Notes under the pieces: generated by a model | The model's database searches: none | What the model saw: only the letters and a program-made list of their open reading frames with translations | What the model was told of the DNA's origin: nothing | Shown: one piece after another, positions 35,718 through 44,817 of the stretch | Position numbering within the stretch: the first letter of the stretch is position 1 | How the letters are laid out: each line of letters opens with the position of its first letter | Program-made: the position numbers and the translations under genes | NCBI GenBank assembly: GCA_002415785.1 | Contig: DIAJ01000009.1 | Location: 31,820 to 95,819, forward strand | DNA length: 64,000 nt | Direction: 5' to 3' | DNA from: Flavobacteriales bacterium UBA5081 | GTDB taxonomy: Bacteria; Bacteroidota; Bacteroidia; Flavobacteriales_E; Vicingaceae

Positions 35718-36440
35718 ATGAATCTCCCAAGTATAAGTGTTTTTTTAATTGTCGTTTTTACAACTCTTTCTTCCTCTATAGTTGCACAAGAAGAAGAAGA
35801 TAAATACGGTAGAGACTTAGACGAACTGACTTTAAAAAAGAGAGGTCCTAATAAAGATTATTACAATCATTTATTTATTGGCTATGGCTTTATTGTAGGA
35901 GAAAGCGAGTCGGACTCTACACAAATTTTATCGCCCAAATCTTCTGCTTTTATGTTGGGCTATCTGTGGAAGTGGAGAATTACTAAATGGTACGAATTGG
36001 GCTTTGATGTTCTATATCATTACAATGCATTTCACTTAAAGCAAGATAGTTTAAAAAATATACCAACTACCGTATTGCACAAAAGAGAAAAGTTAGTTTA
36101 TAACAATATTCAGATTGCTCCCTTTCAGCGGTTTAAATTTAAAAATAAACATCATTCCGCAGGTATATTTTTAGACTTGGGTATTTATGCCGGTTATAAC
36201 TATAGAGTAAAGCATCAAACGGTAGAGAGAAACAATACGCCCGGAGCTGGTAAGACCAAAACTGTAAATACACAGTTGAGCTTTACCGAAGACTTTAATT
36301 ACGGATTATTAGCTAGAATTGGCTTTAATAGAGTCGTTTTTTACGGGCGTTACCGTTGGTCAAATTTATTTACTGAAAAAAGTGGTTTTTCGGAACTTCC
36401 AAGATATGAAGTGGGAGTTAGATTTGGTTTGCATCAGTAA
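35718..36440 (+). CDS. Outer-membrane beta-barrel-like protein of unknown function
   Basis: A 240-residue exported protein. The signal peptide is 'MNLPSISVFLIVVFTTLSSS' plus 'IVAQ', followed by a polar segment and a set of amphipathic strands ('HHSAGIFLDLGIYAGYNYRV', 'YGLLARIGFNRVVFYGRYRW') ending 'YEVGVRFGLHQ', as in small beta-barrels. I recognise no named family. The start is ATG 35718, judged by the signal peptide and the -7 box. A 17-bp tandem duplication and a hairpin follow downstream. Confidence 0.78.
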   Translation: MNLPSISVFLIVVFTTLSSSIVAQEEEDKYGRDLDELTLKKRGPNKDYYNHLFIGYGFIVGESESDSTQILSPKSSAFMLGYLWKWRITKWYELGFDVLYHYNAFHLKQDSLKNIPTTVLHKREKLVYNNIQIAPFQRFKFKNKHHSAGIFLDLGIYAGYNYRVKHQTVERNNTPGAGKTKTVNTQLSFTEDFNYGLLARIGFNRVVFYGRYRWSNLFTEKSGFSELPRYEVGVRFGLHQ

Positions 36441-36501
36441 TAATAGTTTTACGACAGGTTTTGAACAAGCTGTTATCTGATAAGTATCTTTGAATAAAAT
36501 G

Positions 36502-36535
36502 TTTTGCTATAAGGTGTCTTTTGCTATAAGGTGTC
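36502..36535. repeat. Perfect 17-bp tandem duplication
   Basis: TTTTGCTATAAGGTGTC occurs twice back to back (36502-36518 and 36519-36535), in the gap between convergent genes. No gene is affected. Confidence 0.85.
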
Positions 36536-36583
36536 CGCTATGGCTCTACAATAATGATTTTTGTAGTAAAATTAAATTACTAT

Positions 36584-36617
36584 AAAGCGGGAAATCCATC
36601 AAAGGAAATCCCGCTTT
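36584..36617 (-). terminator. Hairpin terminator after the 1335-aa cargo gene
   Basis: Stem AAAGCGGGA / TCCCGCTTT with an inner partly paired loop, 24 nt past the minus-strand stop at 36641. It has T-rich flanks, though the T-run is broken. Confidence 0.65.
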
Positions 36618-36640
36618 TAAAATATCATTATCAGACACTA

Positions 36641-39600
36641 CTAATTAATAACAATTTTTCCGGTTTTAACGATAGTTCCATTTCTCTTTAATTGATACAT
36701 GAAAACTCCATTTGTTAATGCACTTACATCAAGAAGCTGTTTATTCACCTCATTATTTAATTGATTGCACTTTACTTCTTTCCCTAGCATATCGTAAAAG
36801 CAAATTGAAGCATTTTCTCCCTCAATTTGCCATTCTAAAACGACGATTTCACTTGCAGGATTAGGGTATAATTTTATATTCCGGTGTTCATCCGATGGAG
36901 CTAAAACTTTTTTTCTTCTAGAATAAAATTGAGACGAGTCCATTTGCACATTCTCACACTCATTAATGAAGCCATAAAACCCAAGCTGACCTAAAATGTT
37001 ACGTGCTTGATAAACAGCGTAACCACTCTCATAAGGACACTCATTAGCTAATACTTCTAAGCGGCTTATTTCTTGATTGTTAAGTCCATTGTGTTTTTTT
37101 GCTTTCATCGACATACGAATCGTAAATTTTAAGTTTCTATCTAATGGATTAGAGGCTGAAATGTTTTTCACTAAAGTATCGCTTTGCATCATTTTTTGTG
37201 CAGAGACAAGTTGACCGAGAGAAGTCAAAGCAATACTATCATAGTAATGTTGGAACTTTGGAATTGAGTGTATGCTAGTGTCTTTTATGTAATTAAAATA
37301 CCCTAATTGTTGTTCAAACTTAACTCTGCTTGCATTGGGGATAGTTTTTGATCTAGCTATTAAACGATCGTGCCATTCATTTTTTATTTTCAATGACTTT
37401 AATTGATTATTTGCTAATTGATTTTTTTTGTTTGTCTTCGAATTAGATGAAGGAAATGGGGAACAAGGACCAGGAGTAAGATATAGGTTTATATCAGTCA
37501 TGTTTAATAGTGTACTGGATGTGTCAACAAAAAGTCGACTTGGGTTATATGCAGATTGTGTTAAATACAAATCTGATTTTGTACCATCTGTATTCTTTAC
37601 ACAAGCAATGTGAAACCCATAATTTGGATTTGACTTTTCCCAAAAAATTGAATTTCCACGAAGAGTATAAGCAGTATCATTTCCATACAATACTGAGTCA
37701 CCAACAATTCCAATTTCACCATAGTTCTGCAATATAAAATCATTAAAATTATCTATTAATGAAATAGCATAGAATGATGGATCAGGACGATACCCTGATG
37801 CATTTACCCCTGAAAACCGCATTCCTTGACCCATATTTAAAATTGAATCACAAGTCATTTCGAATCCATTACTATTTTCAAAAACAATTCCTTCAATATT
37901 AAAGTTTGGGATACCGGTAAACTGGTTTTGTATCTTAGTATTAGTAATAACTGCTGCAGATCCGGAAACTTTTACAGCAAAACCGGGGACATTGGGCAAG
38001 TCGCAAGGAGGGTTAAAGCAAGGACAAGGCTGAAACGGGTCTGAACAATAATTTAATGGGGGGACGTATTCAAAAATATTTTTTATTTCACTATCCCACA
38101 AGTGAAAAGATGCATTAATAATATGGACTCCTTTATTGATTCTGCTTATTTTATTAGAGCGCAAATCTGTATAAACATAGGAGGTTGCCAAGTTGCTGTT
38201 ATCAACTAAAACTCCAATACTTCCATAATTAGCCTGGCCTATAATAGTATTATTAAACATCTCAATACCTCTAGAATTTGTTGTATTTGTATTATAAAAT
38301 AAAATACCTTGACCAACATCAATTAATCGATTCCTTACTATATCTATTTTAACATTACCACCTCCTCCATTTAGATTATTGTTACTTGACGAAAGAAAGG
38401 TACAGCCGGGTATTGCCGGAAATGTTTGCCAGCCAGTAATGCCGGGACTAGCATTCATATAATTATAATCAACTACTAACTCCATTTGGTTAGAAGTAGA
38501 AATTGCCTGTTTTATAGATTTAAAAGTATTCTTATAAATTAAAAACTTAGGTAATGTGTCATTTATATTAGTCCTCCCATGTAGTTTTATAGCTGTTTGA
38601 TTATAAGTGGGATCTCCCGGATAGTTTATGCCTCCACTATTATCATAAAAACCATCAAAACTGTTATACTCAACAATCACATCTCCTTTCACAACATTTA
38701 CTCCTCCTGCTGAACCGAAAATGCGATTGGAAGAAAGTTTTGGTCGAGAAGCATTTGAACTGTATAAATTATTTAACTCAATAGCATGTTGGGGATAATA
38801 ATACCCCCCACTACCATTACTTAAAGGTTCATCACATCGAAAATAATTCCAATCCACATCAAATATGTTTGGTGTTGTTGTTCCGTTGCCGTTGTAGGTA
38901 ACTCCTTTGGCATTTTGGTAAAAATGCACTTTATTCATAACTATACCCGCTCCATTGGTCAATTGTATGCCTGCATTGGAGTTCTTAAAGGTGTCCAGAT
39001 CATTAATTTGTACAACCGCACCGCTATCTACATATATGCCATCCCAACGGCCTTGGCAGGTTTTGATAAAACTTACCCAGGGTTGCCCGTTAAAATGTAA
39101 TTTGGCGCCATTGCTCACTATAATTTTAGCTCCTTCTTCCATCCACAGTTTGCAGGAGTTTAAGGTCCAGTTGTGGTTAACCTCAAACTCGCCTTCGATC
39201 ACAAAGGTTTTGCCGTTAGATTCATAGTCTCCCGTTGAAATATTTTGATCAATACTTGGGAGATTGTTATACCCCCAACTAACATCTTCCCCATCCGGTA
39301 GTACATCATAATCACTGCTCACTGTTACCTGGTCGGCGCCGCCGCAAGAAGTCCCCGGTACATCTATCCACAAGGTGTAAGTGCCGGCATTGTTTAAGGG
39401 GTCTACCGTTGGATAAGGGAAGTTGGGTATGCTCAGGCCTGTGCCGGGCGACCAATTGTAATTGGCAAAAGGGATCAAACAATCCGGCCCGATTACCACA
39501 TCGTTCCCTCCGCAATAGGTAATGGTTTTGTCATCTCCCGCATCAAGATCGCTGATGTTGACCAGGCTTACGTCGTCTACATGAACAAAACGGTGATTCG

Positions 39601-40648
39601 GGCTTGATGGAGGCAAAGTAGGCGTATGGGCAAAAATCAAGAGACGGTCGTAATTGTCATCTGCCCGAACACAGAAAGTGTACTCCGTAAATGTTGAATT
39701 GATTTGATTTTTTGTAACAACGCCAACTTGCTGGCGATTGTTATTGATCATTGATAAGTATTTTTCTTTTGGTAAGATCAAGCTGTCCAGTTCGCTTTCT
39801 TTAATCAACCATACGCGGACTGAATCAGGGTTGCCGTAGTTGGTTAATGGAGAAGACTGCAATTTAAAGCGGAATGAATATTCTTTGTTTGCACTTACAT
39901 TTACTCCAGTGTGTATACCTTCGGTATATGCTCCATAACCATTATACACCGTACTGTAGAGTCCGGCATAAGGATTGCTCAATAATGGCCCGCTATTAAA
40001 ATGCGAACCGTTACGGTAAATTAATTGTGGATTTGGTGCTGCAACTTTCCAATGGCAAACTTCATTGTATTCAAAAGCATTGTATATATTAGGTGCACTA
40101 ACCAGCCAGTCAGAAAAATCACCGTTCTTTACCATTTCATAGCAATTTGGAATGCCTACCGGACAGCTAGCAACCAATTGAGGAGGGTCTATTTTTATTT
40201 TAAAAGGCATCTCTTCTTCGATGTCTCCGGCTCTTTTTAAGTGCAGTAAATAATTCCCCTCTAATTGGTAGTTGGTGTAGGATAAGTAATTTGCATAATC
40301 TTGTAAGTTAGCAGAAAGACTGTCCAATAAGATCAGGTTTTCACAATCCTCAATAAAGTATAGTTCCAGACGGTTAATTTTTACATTTTGCTCACTCATT
40401 TCGCCTTGCAATACGCTTATTATTAAGCTGTCGTTATCGGCGACAAATTCAATGTAATAGCTTTCCTGATCCACTAAAAAAGTAAAGTCTTGCTCGTAGT
40501 CTTCTAAAAATGTAGCCGTTTCACAACTGTTTGCCATTTCATCGTCACCATCACCGTCACCGGCTTTGGCAATTGAAACGGTAGTACCGTAAAGCAGAAA
40601 AAACAATAAAAAAGTTTTCCAAGCGGTAGTATCTCCTAAGGTTTTCAT
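36641..40648 (-). CDS. Large T9SS type A cargo protein with beta-helix-like region
   Basis: A 1335-residue secreted protein. It has a signal peptide (about 1-29) and an N-terminal beta-sandwich-like region. Next comes a carbohydrate-binding-like domain near 165-370 ('YEMVKNGDFSDWLVSAPNIY'), then a long region (about 500-1000) of short repeats such as 'GAGIVMNKVHFYQNAKGVTY' that reads as a right-handed parallel beta-helix. The last 80 residues form the type A sorting domain ('IKLYPNPASEIVVLEW'). It is probably a cell-surface or secreted polysaccharide-active or adhesive protein. No catalytic motif was recognised. The part coding the N-terminal half (about 38.9-40.6 kb) looks richer in G+C than the remainder. 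It sits next to the four-copy cargo array. Confidence 0.87.
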   Translation of the reverse strand: MKTLGDTTAWKTFLLFFLLYGTTVSIAKAGDGDGDDEMANSCETATFLEDYEQDFTFLVDQESYYIEFVADNDSLIISVLQGEMSEQNVKINRLELYFIEDCENLILLDSLSANLQDYANYLSYTNYQLEGNYLLHLKRAGDIEEEMPFKIKIDPPQLVASCPVGIPNCYEMVKNGDFSDWLVSAPNIYNAFEYNEVCHWKVAAPNPQLIYRNGSHFNSGPLLSNPYAGLYSTVYNGYGAYTEGIHTGVNVSANKEYSFRFKLQSSPLTNYGNPDSVRVWLIKESELDSLILPKEKYLSMINNNRQQVGVVTKNQINSTFTEYTFCVRADDNYDRLLIFAHTPTLPPSSPNHRFVHVDDVSLVNISDLDAGDDKTITYCGGNDVVIGPDCLIPFANYNWSPGTGLSIPNFPYPTVDPLNNAGTYTLWIDVPGTSCGGADQVTVSSDYDVLPDGEDVSWGYNNLPSIDQNISTGDYESNGKTFVIEGEFEVNHNWTLNSCKLWMEEGAKIIVSNGAKLHFNGQPWVSFIKTCQGRWDGIYVDSGAVVQINDLDTFKNSNAGIQLTNGAGIVMNKVHFYQNAKGVTYNGNGTTTPNIFDVDWNYFRCDEPLSNGSGGYYYPQHAIELNNLYSSNASRPKLSSNRIFGSAGGVNVVKGDVIVEYNSFDGFYDNSGGINYPGDPTYNQTAIKLHGRTNINDTLPKFLIYKNTFKSIKQAISTSNQMELVVDYNYMNASPGITGWQTFPAIPGCTFLSSSNNNLNGGGGNVKIDIVRNRLIDVGQGILFYNTNTTNSRGIEMFNNTIIGQANYGSIGVLVDNSNLATSYVYTDLRSNKISRINKGVHIINASFHLWDSEIKNIFEYVPPLNYCSDPFQPCPCFNPPCDLPNVPGFAVKVSGSAAVITNTKIQNQFTGIPNFNIEGIVFENSNGFEMTCDSILNMGQGMRFSGVNASGYRPDPSFYAISLIDNFNDFILQNYGEIGIVGDSVLYGNDTAYTLRGNSIFWEKSNPNYGFHIACVKNTDGTKSDLYLTQSAYNPSRLFVDTSSTLLNMTDINLYLTPGPCSPFPSSNSKTNKKNQLANNQLKSLKIKNEWHDRLIARSKTIPNASRVKFEQQLGYFNYIKDTSIHSIPKFQHYYDSIALTSLGQLVSAQKMMQSDTLVKNISASNPLDRNLKFTIRMSMKAKKHNGLNNQEISRLEVLANECPYESGYAVYQARNILGQLGFYGFINECENVQMDSSQFYSRRKKVLAPSDEHRNIKLYPNPASEIVVLEWQIEGENASICFYDMLGKEVKCNQLNNEVNKQLLDVSALTNGVFMYQLKRNGTIVKTGKIVIN

Positions 40649-40776
40649 AATATATAAAGTTTAAAAGTTTCCAACACAATATTCAAAAAAGATAAATGAT
40701 CCATCACATTGTCCATCAATGAATAAAAACTGAGGCAAATGTATAAAAAATTTAATATGAGCCAAATGCGATAAGT

Positions 40777-40820
40777 GAAATAATATTTACTTATACGATA
40801 AAATTATTTCGAATATGGAA
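40777..40820 (+). other. Segment resembling the promoter and start of the XRE gene
   Basis: Ungapped hand alignment with 44898-44941 gives 35 of 44 matches, including the shared 'aatATGGAA' start context. The frame that opens at ATG 40815 stops after five further codons, so this is not a working gene. It may be a relic of a regulator copy. Confidence 0.45.
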
Positions 40821-40821
40821 A

Positions 40822-41790
40822 TTATTGTATTTTAAGCAAGCGGAAGGAAGCTTTTTGTCCGGCTGTATTTTCTACTTCTAAGAGATACATGCCGACAGGC
40901 AAATGCCCGATGGCAAATTCATGCAAATCGTTTGTTCTTCTACGCTCAAAGGATACTAACTTTCCGCTTAGATTGTATAAACGAAAATGGTTAAGTGGTT
41001 TTGAACCACTGTAAGCAACATAAAAACGTTCCTTGGCCGGGTTGGGGTAGAGCTTAATTTGAGTTTTTAAGGTATTTTCTTTTAAACCAATAGTAGTATC
41101 TTTGGCTTGTACGCTTATTTTGTCAATAAAATAATAAGAGCCTTTTAAATAAAAAACTGAATTTCCTCCATTGCCCACATTGGTAATCGTATTTTGAGAA
41201 TTATCCTTAAAGCAACCGATCACTATCGTTTTTTCTCCGCCCAAAGCGGTATAGGTATAATGGAATTTCTCCCAGCCTGCTTTATTGGTGGCATTCCAAG
41301 CCGTATCGGAAGCATAAGCCGGGCTTAGGCGGCGTAATGCATTGCCCGAATCATCAGGGAGTAAATTTTTCCGGAAAGCCACCTGGATATCTTCTGGAGC
41401 CAATGCCCAATGAAAAGAATCCGCCAGGCTTAAATAGAATTCCACTTCGTATTTTCTTCCGGCAATTAAAGTATCCAGCAATTCCGTTTGCATGTATTCT
41501 TTGTCATCTGCAACTCCTTGATAAAAAACAACAAATCCAAAATAAGCCACTCCTTCATAGGCGTATTCATATCCCCTTAGATTATTAGGCGGTCTAAATG
41601 CCTCAAAGGGAGAGTCAAGGTATGGCGAAAAATAATCCGGTGATCCTAAGTTATTTTCCCAACCTATATAGTTAAATCGACCGTTTGGAAGATTAACTGT
41701 ATCTTCAAAACTGGGGTTGGGTACCAAATTTTGACTTGCAATTTGTAGGCAAAAGAGGAGGGTTAAGGGTGTAACTAAAAGTCGTATCAT
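40822..41790 (-). CDS. T9SS type A cargo paralog A (left end of array, last in its reading direction)
   Basis: 322 residues, signal peptide (about 1-19, ending 'LQIASQ'), then an exported domain opening 'NLVPNPSFEDT' and containing 'GSPDYFSP' and 'YMQTELLDTLIAGRKYEVEF'. This resembles the galactose-binding-like/carbohydrate-binding folds found in many Bacteroidota surface proteins. The C-terminal 80 residues are a type A sorting domain ('TQIKLYPNPAKERFYVAY'). It differs from copies B-D at residues 32-48 ('VNLPNGRFNYIGWENN') and near 60-70, and is the most diverged copy. A -7 box precedes its ATG (41795-41802). The ligand is unknown. Confidence 0.88.
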   Translation of the reverse strand: MIRLLVTPLTLLFCLQIASQNLVPNPSFEDTVNLPNGRFNYIGWENNLGSPDYFSPYLDSPFEAFRPPNNLRGYEYAYEGVAYFGFVVFYQGVADDKEYMQTELLDTLIAGRKYEVEFYLSLADSFHWALAPEDIQVAFRKNLLPDDSGNALRRLSPAYASDTAWNATNKAGWEKFHYTYTALGGEKTIVIGCFKDNSQNTITNVGNGGNSVFYLKGSYYFIDKISVQAKDTTIGLKENTLKTQIKLYPNPAKERFYVAYSGSKPLNHFRLYNLSGKLVSFERRRTNDLHEFAIGHLPVGMYLLEVENTAGQKASFRLLKIQ

Positions 41791-41794
41791 AAAT

Positions 41795-41802
41795 CAAAGG
41801 TA
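41795..41802 (-). promoter_or_regulatory. -7 box TACCTTTG of cargo gene A
   Basis: TACCTTTG on the minus strand ends 4 nt before the ATG at 41790, so the transcript would be leaderless or nearly so. Confidence 0.55.
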
Positions 41803-41826
41803 GTTAATTGGTTTTATTTATCTCAT

Positions 41827-42795
41827 TCATACCGATTTTAAGAAGCGGAAGGAAGCTCTTTGCCCGGCTGTATTTTCTACTTCTAAGAAATAAATTCCGG
41901 TGGGCAAATGCCCGATGGAAAATTCATACAAATCGTTTGTTCTCCTACGCTCAAAGGTTACTAACTTCCCGTTTAGGTTGTACAAACGAAAATGGCTAAG
42001 TGCTTCGCTCCCGCTATATGAAACGTAAAAATGCTCCTTAGCCGGATTGGGGTAGAGCTTAACTTGAGTTTTTAAAGGGTTTTCCACCAAACCAATGCTG
42101 GTGTCTTTGGCTTGTACGCTTATTTTATCGATGAAATAATATGAAACTTTACGGAAAAAATCTGTATCCCCTCCATTGCCTACTTTTGTGATAGTATTTT
42201 GGGAATTGTCTTTAAAACAACCGATCACTATCGTTTTTTCTCCGCCCAAAGCGGTATAGGTATAATGGAATTTCTCCCAGCCTACTTTGTTAGTGGCATC
42301 CCAAGCCGTATCGGAAGCATAAGCCGGGCTTAAGCGGCGCAATGCATTGCCCGAATCATCCGGGATCAAATTCTTCCGGAAAGCCACTTGAATATCTTCC
42401 GGAGCCAATGCCCAATGAAAAGAATCCGCCAGGCTTAAATAGAATTCCACTTCGTATTTTTGTCCGGCAAGCAAAGTATCCAGCAATTCCGTTTGCATGT
42501 ATTCCTTATCATCAGCAACTCCCTGAAAAAAAACTCCAAAACCAAAATAAGCCACTCCAGCATAGGCGTATTCATATCCTCTATAATTATCAGGAGGGTT
42601 ACGCGATTCAAAAGGCGGTTGATAATAAGGTGAAAAATAATCCGGTGAACCCGGGGTGTTTAACCAAGTATCTAAACCCGGTTGCCCATTGGAAAGCATA
42701 ATGGTATCCTCAAAACTGGGGTTGGGTACCAAATTTTGACTTGCAATTTGTAGGCAAAAGAGGAGGGTTAAGGGTGTAATGAATAGTCGTATCAT
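41827..42795 (-). CDS. T9SS type A cargo paralog B
   Basis: 322 residues with the same layout as A. Residues 1-63 are identical to copy C (through 'GSPDYFSPYYQPPFE'). Further on, it agrees with A and D ('FHWALAPEDI', 'TALGGEKTIV') where C differs, and then with C again in the sorting domain ('KEHFYVSYSGSE'). This switching pattern marks it as a mosaic. It alone has 'GNGGDTDFFRKVSYY' near residue 207. Its start is preceded by the same TACCTTTG box as its sisters, so each copy can be expressed separately. Confidence 0.88.
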   Translation of the reverse strand: MIRLFITPLTLLFCLQIASQNLVPNPSFEDTIMLSNGQPGLDTWLNTPGSPDYFSPYYQPPFESRNPPDNYRGYEYAYAGVAYFGFGVFFQGVADDKEYMQTELLDTLLAGQKYEVEFYLSLADSFHWALAPEDIQVAFRKNLIPDDSGNALRRLSPAYASDTAWDATNKVGWEKFHYTYTALGGEKTIVIGCFKDNSQNTITKVGNGGDTDFFRKVSYYFIDKISVQAKDTSIGLVENPLKTQVKLYPNPAKEHFYVSYSGSEALSHFRLYNLNGKLVTFERRRTNDLYEFSIGHLPTGIYFLEVENTAGQRASFRFLKSV

Positions 42796-42799
42796 AAAT

Positions 42800-42807
42800 C
42801 AAAGGTA
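42800..42807 (-). promoter_or_regulatory. -7 box TACCTTTG of cargo gene B
   Basis: Identical in sequence and spacing to the box of gene A, 4 nt before the ATG at 42795. Confidence 0.55.
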
Positions 42808-42831
42808 GTTAATTGGTTTTATTTATCTCAT

Positions 42832-43800
42832 TTATAACGATTTTAAGAAGCTGAAGGAAGCTCTTTGCCCGACCGTATTTTCTACTTCTAAGAAATAAAT
42901 TCCGGTGGGCAAATGCCCGATGGAAAATTCATGCAAATCGTTTGTTCTCCTACGCTCAAAGGATACTAACTTTCCACTTAGGTTGTATAAACGAAAATGG
43001 CTAAGTACTTCGCTCCCGCTATATGAAACGTAAAAATGCTCCTTAGCCGGATTGGGGTAGAGCTTAATTTGAGTTTTTAAACTATTTTCCGCCAAACCAA
43101 TGGTAGTGTCTTTGGCTTGTACGCTTATTTTGTCAATAAAATAATAAGATCCTTTACGGAAAAAATTCAATTCCCCTCCATTGCCCACATTGGTAATCGT
43201 ATTTTGAGAATTATCCTTAAAACAGCCGATTACGATCACACTCTCATTTCCTAAAGCAGTATAGGTGTAATGGAATTTCTCCCAGCCCACTTTGTTAGTC
43301 GCATCCCAGGCAGTATCGGAAGCATAAGCCGGACTTAAGCGGCGAACAATATTGCCCGAATCATCCGGGATTAAATCCTGTCGGAAAGCCACTTGGATAT
43401 CTTCCGGAGCCAATGCCAAATGAAAAGAATCCGCCAGACTTAGATAAAACTCCACTTCGTATTTTCTTCCGGCAATTAAAGTATCCAGTAACTCCGTTTG
43501 CATGTATTCTTTGTCTCTAACTATTCGTAAGTCTACGACACCAAATCCAAAATAGGCCACTCCATCGTAAGCATGTTCGTATCCTCTCAAATTATCAGGA
43601 GGTCGATGTGCTTCAAAGGGTGGTTGATAATAAGGTGAAAAATAATCCGGAGAACCTGGAGTGTTTAACCAAGTATCTAAACCCGGTTGCCCATTGGAAA
43701 GCATAATGGTATCCTCAAAACTGGGGTTGGGTACCAAATTTTGACTTGCAATTTGTAGGCAAAAGAGGAGGGTTAAGGGTGTAATGAATAGTCGTATCAT
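42832..43800 (-). CDS. T9SS type A cargo paralog C
   Basis: 322 residues. The N-terminal 63 residues equal those of B. A short block at about residues 87-95 is unlike all sisters ('GVVDLRIVRD' against 'FQGV' in the others), and the middle carries its own changes ('FHLALAP', 'RQDLIPDDSGNIVRR', 'LGNESVIV'). It rejoins D in 'GGELNFFRKGSYYF' and in its final 'SFSFLKSL'. These are candidate surface loops that vary while the framework and the sorting domain stay constant. The -7 box is at 43805-43812. Confidence 0.88.
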   Translation of the reverse strand: MIRLFITPLTLLFCLQIASQNLVPNPSFEDTIMLSNGQPGLDTWLNTPGSPDYFSPYYQPPFEAHRPPDNLRGYEHAYDGVAYFGFGVVDLRIVRDKEYMQTELLDTLIAGRKYEVEFYLSLADSFHLALAPEDIQVAFRQDLIPDDSGNIVRRLSPAYASDTAWDATNKVGWEKFHYTYTALGNESVIVIGCFKDNSQNTITNVGNGGELNFFRKGSYYFIDKISVQAKDTTIGLAENSLKTQIKLYPNPAKEHFYVSYSGSEVLSHFRLYNLSGKLVSFERRRTNDLHEFSIGHLPTGIYFLEVENTVGQRASFSFLKSL

Positions 43801-43804
43801 AAAT

Positions 43805-43812
43805 CAAAGGTA
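43805..43812 (-). promoter_or_regulatory. -7 box TACCTTTG of cargo gene C
   Basis: Same box and spacing as in the sister genes, 4 nt before the ATG at 43800. Confidence 0.55.
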
Positions 43813-43836
43813 GTTAATTGGTTTTATTTATCTCAT

Positions 43837-44805
43837 TTATAACGATTTTAAGAAGCTGAAGGAAGCTCTTTGCCCGGCTGTATTTTCTACTTCTAGAAAA
43901 TAAATTCCGCTGGGCAAATGTCCGATGGAAAATTCATACAGATTGTTTGCTTTTCTTTGCTCAACAGTCACCAACTTTCCGCTTAGGTTGTATAAACGAA
44001 AATGGCTAAGCGGTTCTGAGCCACTGTAAGCAACATAAAAACGCTCCTTAGCCGGATTGGGATAGAGCTTAATTTGAGTTTTTAAACTATTTTCTTTTAA
44101 ACCAATAGTAGTGTCTTTGGCTTGTACGCTTATTTTATCGATAAAATAATAAGATCCTTTACGGAAAAAGTTCAATTCCCCTCCATTGTCCACATTGGTT
44201 ATGGTATTTTGAGAATTGTCTTTAAAACAGCCAATCACTATCGTTTTTTCTCCGCCCAAAGCGGTATAGGTATAATGGAATTTCTCCCAGCCCACTTTGT
44301 TAGTCGCATCCCAGACCGTATCGGAAGCATAAGCCGGGCTTAAACGACGTAATGCATTGCCCGAATCATCGGGGAGCAAATTCTTCCGGAAAGCCACTTG
44401 GATATCTTCCGGAGCTAAGGCCCAATGAAAAGAATCCGCCAGGCTTAAATAAAATTCCACTTCGTATTTTCTTCCGGCAATTAAAGTATCCAGCAATTCC
44501 GTTTGCATGTACTCCTTATCACCGGATACTCCTTGAAACAAAACTACAAATCCAAAATAAGCCACTCCATCATACGCATGTTCATAGCCTCTCGCATTTT
44601 GTGGAGTTCTACTTGATTCAAAAGGCGGTTGATAACAAGGTGAAAAATAATCCGGAGAACCTAAGGTGTTTAACCAGGTATTTAAACCGACTTGACCATT
44701 AGAAAGCATAATGGTATCCTCAAAACTGGAGTTGGGTACCAAATTTTGACTTGCAATTTGCAGGCAAAAAAGGAGGGTTAAGGGTGTAATTAAAAGTCGT
44801 ATCAT
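43837..44805 (-). CDS. T9SS type A cargo paralog D (first in reading direction)
   Basis: 322 residues with the shared signal peptide, exported domain and type A sorting domain. Its own differences lie at 'SNGQVGLNTWLNTLG' (about 34-48), 'FESSRTPQNARGYE' (about 62-75) and 'VVLFQGVSGD' (about 86-95), plus 'VEQRKANNLYEF' in the sorting domain. It shares 'KERFYVAYSGS' with A but 'GGELNFFRKG' with C. Its upstream gap (44806-44935) also carries the divergent XRE promoter, so the two are back to back. Confidence 0.88.
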   Translation of the reverse strand: MIRLLITPLTLLFCLQIASQNLVPNSSFEDTIMLSNGQVGLNTWLNTLGSPDYFSPCYQPPFESSRTPQNARGYEHAYDGVAYFGFVVLFQGVSGDKEYMQTELLDTLIAGRKYEVEFYLSLADSFHWALAPEDIQVAFRKNLLPDDSGNALRRLSPAYASDTVWDATNKVGWEKFHYTYTALGGEKTIVIGCFKDNSQNTITNVDNGGELNFFRKGSYYFIDKISVQAKDTTIGLKENSLKTQIKLYPNPAKERFYVAYSGSEPLSHFRLYNLSGKLVTVEQRKANNLYEFSIGHLPSGIYFLEVENTAGQRASFSFLKSL

Positions 44806-44809
44806 AAAT

Positions 44810-44817
44810 CAAAGGTA
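44810..44817 (-). promoter_or_regulatory. -7 box TACCTTTG of cargo gene D
   Basis: Same box and spacing as in the sister genes, 4 nt before the ATG at 44805. Confidence 0.55.

Noticed and set aside
39312..39515. Minus-strand Arg-rich frame in the G+C-rich part of the 1335-aa cargo gene
   Set aside because: It is an alternative frame within the cargo gene, and its composition simply reflects that gene's G+C in another frame.
42342..42701. Open frame of 119 codons on the plus strand inside cargo copy B, with versions in copies A and D (41337-41588, 44352-44702)
   Set aside because: These frames are opposite to strongly supported cargo genes and recur only because the genes are duplicated. They lack start context, promoter and recognisable protein features.
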